Shown piece by piece: positions 57,205 to 64,000 of a stretch of DNA of 64,000 nucleotides. The stretch comes from an uncultured Oscillospiraceae bacterium (lineage in GTDB: Bacteria; Bacillota; Clostridia; Oscillospirales; Oscillospiraceae). Position 1 is the first letter of the stretch. Every line of letters starts with the position of its first letter. The notes below the pieces were generated by a model that was given only the letters and a program-made list of their open reading frames with translations, did no database searches and had not been told where the DNA came from. The stretch is from contig CAKUGQ010000006.1 of NCBI GenBank assembly GCA_934654755.1, positions 28,918-92,917 of the forward strand, written 5' to 3'. Position numbers and translations under genes: made by a program.

Positions 57205-58500
57205 ATGGCAAAATCGGCAAGAGATGCGGCGCTGCTCGCGTTGAGCGCATGCCGCAAGGAGGGCGCGTGGTCCGACGGTGCGCTCAAGCAGGCGCTGTTT
57301 GGTATGGAGCGGCGCGAGGCCGCGCTGGCCAGTCGTCTGTGCTATGGCGTGCTGCAAAACCGCCTGCTTCTGGACTGGTGGATCGACGGCTTCACCAATG
57401 GACGCCTGCACCCTGCCGTGCGTGACGTTTTGCGCCTTGGTGTGTACCAGCTCTGCTTTATGGATCGCATCCCGGCTTCGGCAGCAATCTGCGAGGCAGT
57501 GGAGCAGACGAAGCGTGTGGCAAATCCGCAGGCGGCGAGACTGGTTAACGGCGTTCTGCGCTCCGTGCAGCGGGCGCTGCCGCTGAAGCTGCCCAACGAC
57601 CCTGCGATCCGCTACAGCCACCCGCAGGAGCTGGTGGAGCTGCTGACTGCGCAATATGGTGCGGAAAAAACCGCGCGGCTGCTTCTCTCTCACAATGAGG
57701 TGCCCGAGACGGTTATTCAATGCAATACCTTAAAAACCGATACCCCGACGCTCTGCGCCGCACTGGATGCGGCGGGCGTTCGATATACATTGCATCCATG
57801 GCTGCCGGACTGCCTGACGATTTCGGCATCCGGAAGCTTGGAACAGCTTACCGCCTTCCGTGAAGGACTGTTCTATGTACAGGATACGGCGGCGCGTCTG
57901 GCGGCGCTCTCGGCGGGACTGGTGCCCGGCCTGTGCGTGTTGGATTGCTGTGCCGCACCCGGCGGAAAGAGCTTTGCAGCCGCTGTTGCGATGAAAAATC
58001 GCGGCGAGCTGATCTCCTGCGACATCCATCCGCACAAGCTCAGCCTGATTGAGGCGGGAGCGCAGCGGCTTGGTGTGCGCATTATCCGGACACAGCTTCA
58101 GGATGCGAGCCGCTCCGTCGATCAGTGGCGTGGGCGTATGGATGTCGTCCTGGCGGACGTGCCCTGTTCCGGATTGGGAGTGATCCGGAAAAAACCGGAT
58201 ATCCGCTACAAGGAACTGAGACAGACGGCGGCACTTCCGGAATTGCAGCTTGCAATTCTGGAATGTCAGTCCGCATATGTCAAGCGCGGCGGCGTGCTGC
58301 TCTACAGCACCTGTACGATTCTGCGGCGCGAAAACGAGGAGGTTGCACAGGAGTTTTTGCGGCGTCACCCGGAATTCCGCCCGGAAACGGTGGATTTCCC
58401 ACCCGGTTCCGGCATTCCGAACGGCGCCATGACGACACTGCTGCCCTGTGACCACGGGACGGATGGCTTCTTTATTTGCAAATTCAGGAGAGACGCATGA
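57205..58500 (+). CDS. rsmB: 16S rRNA m5C967 methyltransferase RsmB
   Basis: 431 residues. An N-terminal NusB-like RNA-binding domain (about 1-140) precedes a SAM methyltransferase domain with CCAAPGGKSF, LADVPCSGLGV (proton-donor/release Cys) and LLYSTCTI (the catalytic Cys region). Ribosome site is weak; the gene begins 4 bases after fmt and is probably coupled. Confidence 0.95.
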   Translation: MAKSARDAALLALSACRKEGAWSDGALKQALFGMERREAALASRLCYGVLQNRLLLDWWIDGFTNGRLHPAVRDVLRLGVYQLCFMDRIPASAAICEAVEQTKRVANPQAARLVNGVLRSVQRALPLKLPNDPAIRYSHPQELVELLTAQYGAEKTARLLLSHNEVPETVIQCNTLKTDTPTLCAALDAAGVRYTLHPWLPDCLTISASGSLEQLTAFREGLFYVQDTAARLAALSAGLVPGLCVLDCCAAPGGKSFAAAVAMKNRGELISCDIHPHKLSLIEAGAQRLGVRIIRTQLQDASRSVDQWRGRMDVVLADVPCSGLGVIRKKPDIRYKELRQTAALPELQLAILECQSAYVKRGGVLLYSTCTILRRENEEVAQEFLRRHPEFRPETVDFPPGSGIPNGAMTTLLPCDHGTDGFFICKFRRDA

Positions 58501-59528
58501 AGGATATCAAATCCATGACGCTTTCCGAGCTGCGTGATGATTTTGCTGCACTCGGCGAACCGGCGTTTCGCGCCGGCCAGGTCTACCGTTGGCTGCATTC
58601 CGGTGTGCGAAGCTTCTCGGAGATGACGAACCTGTCCAAGACGTTGCGCGAACGTCTGGCGCTGGACTATGCGCTTACGCCGCCGACGGTTGCGCGGAAG
58701 CTTGTTTCGCAGAAGGACGGAACGGTCAAATATCTTTGGCGTCTGAGCGACGGAAACTGTGTCGAAAGCGTCCTGATGCGTTATCACCACGGAAACAGCG
58801 TATGTATTTCCTCTGAGGTTGGTTGTGCGATGGGCTGTGCTTTCTGCGCTTCGACACGCGGCGGGCTGGTGCGGCGGTTGGAGCCGTCGGAGCTGCTGGA
58901 TCAGGTGCTGTTTACGCAGTCGGATTCCGGCCTGCCTGTCAGTAATATCGTACTGATGGGGATCGGCGAGCCATTGGATAACTACGACAATGTACGCCGT
59001 TTTCTGACACTGGTCAATTCCCCGGAGGGAATGAACATCGGAATGCGGCACATCAGTCTGTCCACCTGCGGGCTGGTCGACCGCATCGATCGACTGGCAC
59101 AGGAGAATCTTCAGTTGACGCTGTCGGTGTCTCTGCATGCGCCGGATGATGAAGTTCGCAGCCGCCTTATGCCGGTCAATCGGCGCTATCCCGTTGAGAC
59201 ACTGCTCGATGCCTGTCGGCGTTACTACGACAGGACCGGTCGACGTATTTCCTTTGAATATGCCATGATCCGGGGTGTGAACGACACGCCGGAAATGGCA
59301 CAGCTTCTCATCCGGCGGCTGCATGGCCTGGCCGCCCATGTGAACCTGATCCCATTGAACAACATCGCCGAAAGCCCGCTCAAGCCGAGCTTGCCGGAGG
59401 TGCTGCGGCGCTTCCAGCAGACGCTGGAGGCGGCGGGGATTCCTGCCACCGTTCGCCGCACGCTGGGAAGCGATATCAACGCTTCCTGCGGACAGCTCCG
59501 GCGCGAGTTTGAAGCGAAAAAAATCTGA
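58497..59528 (+). CDS. rlmN: Dual-specificity RNA methyltransferase RlmN
   Basis: 343 residues from the ATG at 58497, overlapping the rsmB stop; AGGAG lies eight bases upstream. Radical-SAM motif CAMGCAFCAS (CxxxCxxC), GMGEPL-type segment (GIGEPLDNYDNV) and SVSLHAPDDEVRSRLMPVNR. The C-terminal Cys in RRTLGSDINASCGQL is the methylidene-forming residue. It methylates A2503 of 23S rRNA and A37 of tRNAs. Confidence 0.96.
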   Translation: MKDIKSMTLSELRDDFAALGEPAFRAGQVYRWLHSGVRSFSEMTNLSKTLRERLALDYALTPPTVARKLVSQKDGTVKYLWRLSDGNCVESVLMRYHHGNSVCISSEVGCAMGCAFCASTRGGLVRRLEPSELLDQVLFTQSDSGLPVSNIVLMGIGEPLDNYDNVRRFLTLVNSPEGMNIGMRHISLSTCGLVDRIDRLAQENLQLTLSVSLHAPDDEVRSRLMPVNRRYPVETLLDACRRYYDRTGRRISFEYAMIRGVNDTPEMAQLLIRRLHGLAAHVNLIPLNNIAESPLKPSLPEVLRRFQQTLEAAGIPATVRRTLGSDINASCGQLRREFEAKKI

Positions 59529-59547
59529 TCGAAAGGGGGAAAGACCG

Positions 59548-60276
59548 ATGAAGGCCTGGGGACTGACGGACATCGGAAATGTCCGGACGCAAAATCAGGA
59601 TGCTTACCGCATTGAACACTTTGACGATGCCTGGCTTGCTGTCGTTTGCGACGGCATGGGCGGCGCGAAAGCCGGAAATGTGGCAAGTGCACTTGCCTGC
59701 GAGGTCTTTACCGAGGAGGTCAAGCGCTCGTTCCGTGCGCGAAGTACGCCGGAGGAAACGGAGCAGATGCTCCGCACAGCTGCCGCGCTGGCAAACATAA
59801 CCGTCTATGAGCATTCGCAGCTCAGCGACGAGTTTTCCGGCATGGGTACAACGTTGGTTGCCGCACTGGTCGGTGCGCGAACGGCGTGGGTGCTGAATAT
59901 CGGAGACAGCCGCGCATATTTCATCAATGCCGACGGACTGCGGCGCGTTACGACTGATCACTCTGTTGTCGAGCTGATGGTGCAGCGTGGCGAATTGACG
60001 GCTGCCGAAGCGCGGACGCATCCGCGCAAGAACCTGATTACCCGTGCCGTAGGTACGGCAAAGCAGGTGCTTGCGGATGTGTTTACCCTGCCACTGAACG
60101 AGGGCGACTGCCTGCTGCTCTGCACGGATGGCCTTTCCAATCAAATGGCCGACGAAGAGATCCTGTTTGAGGTGGTTCATGGCGAGACACACAACGACTG
60201 CTGCCGGCGGCTGCTGGAGATTGCTAAGCGCCGCGGCGCGCCGGATAATGTGACCTCCGTGCTTTTGGAGGCATAA
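59548..60276 (+). CDS. stp: PP2C-type Ser/Thr phosphatase (PrpC/Stp)
   Basis: 242 residues from the ATG at 59548. PP2C motifs: GNVRTQNQDAY, VVCDGMGGAKAGNVAS, MGTTLVAALV, LNIGDSRAYF, LLCTDGLSNQM and PDNVTSVLLEA. The Asp residues bind two Mn/Mg. It reverses phosphorylation by the adjacent PASTA kinase. The rlmN-stp-prkC-rsgA order is the standard Firmicutes arrangement. Confidence 0.96.
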   Translation: MKAWGLTDIGNVRTQNQDAYRIEHFDDAWLAVVCDGMGGAKAGNVASALACEVFTEEVKRSFRARSTPEETEQMLRTAAALANITVYEHSQLSDEFSGMGTTLVAALVGARTAWVLNIGDSRAYFINADGLRRVTTDHSVVELMVQRGELTAAEARTHPRKNLITRAVGTAKQVLADVFTLPLNEGDCLLLCTDGLSNQMADEEILFEVVHGETHNDCCRRLLEIAKRRGAPDNVTSVLLEA

Positions 60277-60277
60277 T

Positions 60278-60343
60278 ATGAAAGAAAAAAACGGGGTATG
60301 CCCCGATCAATACCCCAGAAACGGAGGGAGTTACCATGGATAA
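60278..60343 (+). other. Possible 21-codon leader ORF with hairpin between stp and prkC
   Basis: An ATG at 60278 has GGAGG six bases upstream (inside stp). Its 21-codon frame ends with TAA at 60341-60343, inside the prkC start region (ATGGATAA). The same stretch can fold: GGGGTA (60293-60298) with TACCCC (60311-60316). It could couple or modulate prkC translation; chance overlap is possible. Confidence 0.35.
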
Positions 60344-62375
60344 TTACATAGGTAAGCTGCTCGACAATCGATATGAAATACTGGAAGTGATAGGAACCGG
60401 CGGAATGGCGGTTGTCTACAAGGCGCTGTGCCATCGACTCAACCGTCTGGTTGCCGTCAAGATCCTGAAGGATGAGTTCTCCCGCGATCAGGAATTCCGC
60501 CGCCGCTTTCACGCCGAATCGCAGGCGGTTGCAATGCTTTCACATCCGAACATCGTCAGTGTTTACGACGTTTCCCGCTCGGATGATGCCGACTATATTG
60601 TCATGGAGCTGATCGAGGGGATCACGCTGAAGCAGTATCTGGAGAAAAAGGGAGCGCTCAACTGGCGAGAAACATTGCATTTCTCCATCCAGATTGCCAA
60701 GGCGCTGGAGCATGCGCACAGCCGCGGTATCGTTCACCGCGACATCAAGCCGCACAACATCATGATTCTGCGTGACGGAAGCATCAAGGTTGCCGATTTC
60801 GGAATTGCCCGCATCGTTTCGGCGCAGAACACGCTGACGCGCGAAGCGCTTGGTTCCGTACACTACATTTCCCCGGAACAGGCAAAGGGCGCACGGGTGG
60901 ATGCGCGAAGCGACCTGTACTCTCTGGGCGTTGTGATGTATGAGATGCTCACCGGCCGCACACCCTACGACGGCGAAACGCCCGTGTCTGTTGCCATTCA
61001 GCATATCAGCGGCGGCGCGCCGCTGCCGAGCAGTTTTGTTGACGGAATCCCGCGCGGCTTGGAGCAGATTACGCTGCACGCCATGACTGCCAATGTCGAT
61101 CTTCGCTACGGCTCGGCAGCCGAAATGCTGCACGATATGGAGGAATTCCGGAAGGATCCGGAGATCACCTTCACCTTTGACGGCGAGGGCGGCACTTCCG
61201 TTGTCCATGTGCCGCAAGCATCCCCGGAGGAGCGATCTGCCGCGCCGGACGGGCTGACACCGGAGCAACGCCGCGCCGCGCGTGTTGAGCGTGAACGCCG
61301 TGAACAGAGCGACAGGCGCAGAGGGGTACTCACATGGGTTATTATCGTCGCCGCACTGCTGCTTGTGGCAACGGTGGTAACGATTGTTCTGGTGCTCCGC
61401 ACAGGCGACGGCAACACTCCAAGCACCTCCGAAAACACAAGCTCAAGCAAAAACGTGATCGTACCGAATCTGCTTGGCAAACAGCTTTCCGAGATCAATC
61501 CTTCGGCCTTCCCCGAATTGATTATCGATGTGGACGGTGCGACGTTTGAGTATAGCGAGATTTATGAAAAAGGACAGATCATGGACCAGTCGCCGCAGCC
61601 CGGTGAAGAGGTTCGCGGCGGAAAATCACGCACGGTGCGGCTGACGGTCAGCCTGGGCCGCCAGATGAACCAGATGCCCGATCTGGTCGGGCAGACCGAA
61701 AGCGCTGCCCGTGCGCAGCTCACGGCTATGAATTACGGTTTGCAGATCCGTGTGGTTGAGGAAGGAAGCGATACCGTTCCTATCGGAAACGTTGTGCGTA
61801 CCGAACCGGAAAGCGGATCGGAGCTTTCGCGTGGCCAGCGTGTGTTGGTCTATGTCAGTCTCGGCCCGACGACGCTGCCGGTTCTGAAGGGAGAGACGCT
61901 CGAAAACGCCAAGGAACTGCTCAACGAGATGATCAAGAACCTGAATCTGATTGTCAAATACCTGGAGGAACAGAGTGAGGATGTACCCGCCGGCTGCGTT
62001 ACCCGTACCGATCCGCTTCCCGGCAGTACGATGGGTAAGTCGCAGCGCCTGACGGTATATGTCAGCTCCGGAGACGGAAAAATCGAGGTTCCGCAGGTGC
62101 TGGGCTTCGATATGATGAATGCGATTACGCTGCTGCGCGATGCGGGGCTACGTTACTCCATCAACGAGGTCTACAGCGATACGGTCGAGGCCGGCAAGGT
62201 CGTCAGCCAGAGTGAGGCGCCGAACGCCCGCGTGGAAAAGGACACCATCGTGGTTCTGGAGATCTCAAAGGGGCCTGCGCCTTCACCGATGCCTACGGAT
62301 CCGGAGCAGCCCACCCTGCCCAGCGAGTCCGCGACTCCGGCGAGGAGTCCCGCACGCAGAGGCATAGGTCAATGA
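60336..62375 (+). CDS. prkC: PASTA-domain Ser/Thr protein kinase PrkC
   Basis: 679 residues. Cytoplasmic Hanks kinase: GTGGMAVVYKA, VAVKIL (Lys), VHRDIKPHNIM (catalytic Asp), VADFGIARI and SPEQAKG. One membrane helix at about residues 330-355 (VIIVAALLLVATVVTIVLVL) is followed by four PASTA repeats (starting near 371, 442, 511 and 580) that sense muropeptides or lipid II. A Pro/Ser-rich tail closes it. In spore formers PrkC also triggers germination. GGAGGG precedes the ATG. Confidence 0.96.
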   Translation: MDNYIGKLLDNRYEILEVIGTGGMAVVYKALCHRLNRLVAVKILKDEFSRDQEFRRRFHAESQAVAMLSHPNIVSVYDVSRSDDADYIVMELIEGITLKQYLEKKGALNWRETLHFSIQIAKALEHAHSRGIVHRDIKPHNIMILRDGSIKVADFGIARIVSAQNTLTREALGSVHYISPEQAKGARVDARSDLYSLGVVMYEMLTGRTPYDGETPVSVAIQHISGGAPLPSSFVDGIPRGLEQITLHAMTANVDLRYGSAAEMLHDMEEFRKDPEITFTFDGEGGTSVVHVPQASPEERSAAPDGLTPEQRRAARVERERREQSDRRRGVLTWVIIVAALLLVATVVTIVLVLRTGDGNTPSTSENTSSSKNVIVPNLLGKQLSEINPSAFPELIIDVDGATFEYSEIYEKGQIMDQSPQPGEEVRGGKSRTVRLTVSLGRQMNQMPDLVGQTESAARAQLTAMNYGLQIRVVEEGSDTVPIGNVVRTEPESGSELSRGQRVLVYVSLGPTTLPVLKGETLENAKELLNEMIKNLNLIVKYLEEQSEDVPAGCVTRTDPLPGSTMGKSQRLTVYVSSGDGKIEVPQVLGFDMMNAITLLRDAGLRYSINEVYSDTVEAGKVVSQSEAPNARVEKDTIVVLEISKGPAPSPMPTDPEQPTLPSESATPARSPARRGIGQ

Positions 62376-63247
62376 CACAGACCCATCGCGGCCGAATCGA
62401 AAAGGCACTCAGCGGCTTCTATTATGTCCGAACGGAGGATGGTGCTTTGACGGAGTGCCGTGCCTGTGGACGGTTTCGAAGAGAGGGCCTTACACCGCTC
62501 GTGGGTGACCTGGCGGAGTTTACCGTCCTGGGTGGGCACGGTACGATCTGGGAACTTGCTCCGCGAAAGAACAGCTTCCTCCGCCCCGCAGTGAGCAATG
62601 TAGACGTTCTTGTTGTGCTGGCCTCGCAGGCAAACCCGGTTACGGATCCGTTTCTCATAGATCGCGTCTTGTCGATTGCCGGTGACCGCTCGGTCCCCGC
62701 AGTGCTGTGCATCAACAAGATCGACTTGGCTGACGGCGCGCGCCTGACGGCGATCTATCGGCATGCGGGCTACGATGTATTCCCTACCAGTACCGTAACA
62801 GGGGAGGGAATTGAGGCGCTGCACCGTGCCATTGCCGGGAAGACGGTGGCCTTTACCGGAAATTCCGGCGTCGGAAAGAGCAGCTTGCTGAACTGCATGG
62901 GCTTTTCCGTGCGGACGGGTGAGGTTTCGGAAAAGCTCGGCAGAGGACGGCATACTACGCGCCACGTAGAGCTGTTTCACCTGCCGGACGGTACCTGCAT
63001 TATCGATACTCCCGGCTTTTCCTCCTTTGACGTCGAGCGGATGGACCTTGTGATCGAGAAGAATCTTCAGTATGCTTTCCCGGACTTTGCACCATATTTG
63101 GGGAAATGCCGCTATCACGACTGCGTTCATCTGCGGGAGCCGGACTGCGCCGTGCGCACGGCACTGAACGAAGGACGTATTGAGTCGACGCGCTATCTGA
63201 GCTATGCGAGGCTCTACGAGAGAGCGAAGGAGCAGAGAGCCCGGTAA
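62372..63247 (+). CDS. rsgA: Ribosome small-subunit GTPase RsgA
   Basis: 291 residues, start overlapping the prkC stop (ATGA). N-terminal OB fold, then a circularly permuted GTPase: NKID (G4) in LCINKIDLAD first, GNSGVGKSSLLN (G1), a TTRH switch and DTPGF (G3). A C-terminal zinc finger is visible in CRYHDCVHLREPDC. It matures the 30S subunit late in assembly. Confidence 0.96.
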   Translation: MTQTHRGRIEKALSGFYYVRTEDGALTECRACGRFRREGLTPLVGDLAEFTVLGGHGTIWELAPRKNSFLRPAVSNVDVLVVLASQANPVTDPFLIDRVLSIAGDRSVPAVLCINKIDLADGARLTAIYRHAGYDVFPTSTVTGEGIEALHRAIAGKTVAFTGNSGVGKSSLLNCMGFSVRTGEVSEKLGRGRHTTRHVELFHLPDGTCIIDTPGFSSFDVERMDLVIEKNLQYAFPDFAPYLGKCRYHDCVHLREPDCAVRTALNEGRIESTRYLSYARLYERAKEQRAR

Positions 63248-63293
63248 GGAGAACAGCCGGCCCTGCACCTGCTTGCATGGCGGGAGAATATTG

Positions 63294-63326
63294 CAAACGG
63301 CGTGGCCTTCCCGGTCACGCCGTTTG
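63294..63326 (+). terminator. Hairpin after rsgA
   Basis: CAAACGGCGTG (63294-63304) pairs with CACGCCGTTTG (63316-63326). The T tract after it is weak, so termination strength is uncertain. Confidence 0.55.
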
Positions 63327-63600
63327 ACTGTAATGGAGGTCCGCAGAGCGGTGAAAAGTCCGACGGAACCCCTGGGTTCTTGTGATTGACTGCCGGAAAT
63401 CACAGATCGAAGAAAAAACATTCGGCACGGTTGATTTAACAGTGATAAGGAGCTAATTCAAACTTACTGCTGTTGGCTGACGGATTCGGTGTGCAGAGGT
63501 AACAAACGCTAAGATGACCTCTCGTTTCCTAAAGAAACGAGAGGTTGATCTTTTTTGCTGTTTATTGGAGGGGAACTTGAGAAATATGTAGAATCAGATT
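63327..63600. other. Gene-free stretch with an orphan terminator
   Basis: No supported gene. A perfect terminator lies at 63517-63555 (stem ACCTCTCGTTTC / GAAACGAGAGGT, loop CTAAA, then a T6 tract). No gene precedes it on this strand within 260 bases. It may end an unrecognised small RNA, or the DNA may be the 3' remnant of a deleted gene. Confidence 0.45.
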
Positions 63601-63607
63601 ATGTTCG

Positions 63608-63865
63608 TCAAAGAAAGAAATCTGCAACAAATCCATCCTCCGCCAATGTCAGGTCGATTTCGTTTTTTCCGACAAAGATCCGCCTTTTTTCATAGCCAAT
63701 CAACAAATCCTGAAGCTGACAGTTTCCACTGGCTGTATTCTTATTTTTCACTCTCTGCCGGTGGTTGCGGAGAACGGCACGAATATGAGCCAGTAATTTT
63801 TCTGTACTGAATGGTTTCGTACCAGAAAATGCGCGAAATGAGTTGCTGAGAGGTGCTGCGAACAA
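63608..63865 (-). pseudogene. Fragment of an OmpR-family response regulator (KdpE-like)
   Basis: The 85-codon leftward frame contains TKPFSTEKLLAHIRAVLRNH, the end of a receiver domain with its Lys-Pro and the linker helix, then QLQDLLIGYEKRRIFVGKNEIDLT, the start of an OmpR-type winged helix. After EIDLT the expected DNA-binding helices are replaced by LAEDGFVADFFL and a stop. The phosphoacceptor part of the receiver is missing upstream. It is therefore a decayed middle piece. A KdpE origin is suggested by the wording of the linker but not certain. Confidence 0.6.
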
Positions 63866-64000
63866 CCGCTCAAATTTTGTTCCCAGAGGCTTTGCGGCAG
63901 CAAAATCGGCTCTGAGCTTACAGAGAAAAGCAGCTTGCAGGTCCGAAAACTTGCACGCTGCCTTCTGAAAAATCTATGCTTTACTGCACCCGAGATCCAG

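Noticed and set aside
62369..63421. 350-codon minus-strand frame over rsgA
   Set aside because: Shadow of rsgA extended into the following spacer; crosses the rsgA hairpin.

Overview
The window looks like chromosomal DNA from a GC-rich, spore-forming, anaerobic Clostridia bacterium, most likely an Oscillospiraceae/Ruminococcaceae-type gut organism. The reasons are a set of sporulation genes (gpr, sigG, ylmC/ymxH-type, spmA/spmB, spoVT), Firmicutes housekeeping neighbourhoods (cdaA-cdaR; yicC-remA-gmk-rpoZ-priA-def-fmt-rsmB-rlmN-stp-prkC-rsgA), corrinoid methyl-transfer genes, Gram-positive style ribosome binding sites and promoters, and palindromic repeat families that I associate with such genomes. 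The genus is not claimed. I saw no rRNA, tRNA or CRISPR array.

Layout. 1-2010 is a scar of a mobile element: an XRE-type regulator running off the left edge, a five-unit phased dyad array, and a serine recombinase without its catalytic domain. 2059-6795 holds a ferritin-like protein, a soft-metal P1B ATPase with a promoter-proximal dyad, and a cupin / gamma-carbonic-anhydrase-like / MalY-type lyase cluster. 6896-11596 carries recG, rpsT, gpr and sigG. 12065-17668 has a sugar-ABC ATPase under a LacI/CcpA-like operator, a PRC-barrel protein, a broken secreted-protein gene, a winged-helix regulator and rpsB-tsf.

18164-22998 is the most unusual region. A small membrane protein is followed by a two-gene operon. 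The first product joins membrane segments, two TrkA/RCK-like Rossmann segments and a RyR domain. The second joins an N-terminal TIR domain to about 18-21 MORN repeats. Gene overlap, one promoter and one strong terminator make this a self-contained unit. I infer a nucleotide-centred, membrane-linked signalling or defence module; I know of no experimental description of this pair.

22998-29333 returns to core genes (spmBA, an AbrB-like zinc protein, fba, ricT, holB, spoVT). 29467-34795 is a one-carbon operon: a PucR-type regulator, a methyltetrahydrofolate-type methyltransferase, a corrinoid protein, a RamA-like reductive activator and a DUF2284 protein. No substrate-specific methyltransferase is beside it. 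35105-38634 is a transglutaminase-like / CBM9-like pair. 38742-42696 is a pilin locus: an XRE regulator, a prepilin, and a large prepilin-GLUG fusion, surrounded by modular palindromic repeats. 42739-42909 is a compact independent transcription unit with a 36-codon ORF containing a nine-C tract.

42918-47705 holds serine dehydratase, proS, and a DUF3343-cysteine desulfurase pair preceded by an AT-rich regulatory region. 47797-63247 is a run of core genes on the plus strand for c-di-AMP synthesis, translation, replication restart and PASTA-kinase signalling. The right end (63327-64000) is non-coding except for a response-regulator remnant.
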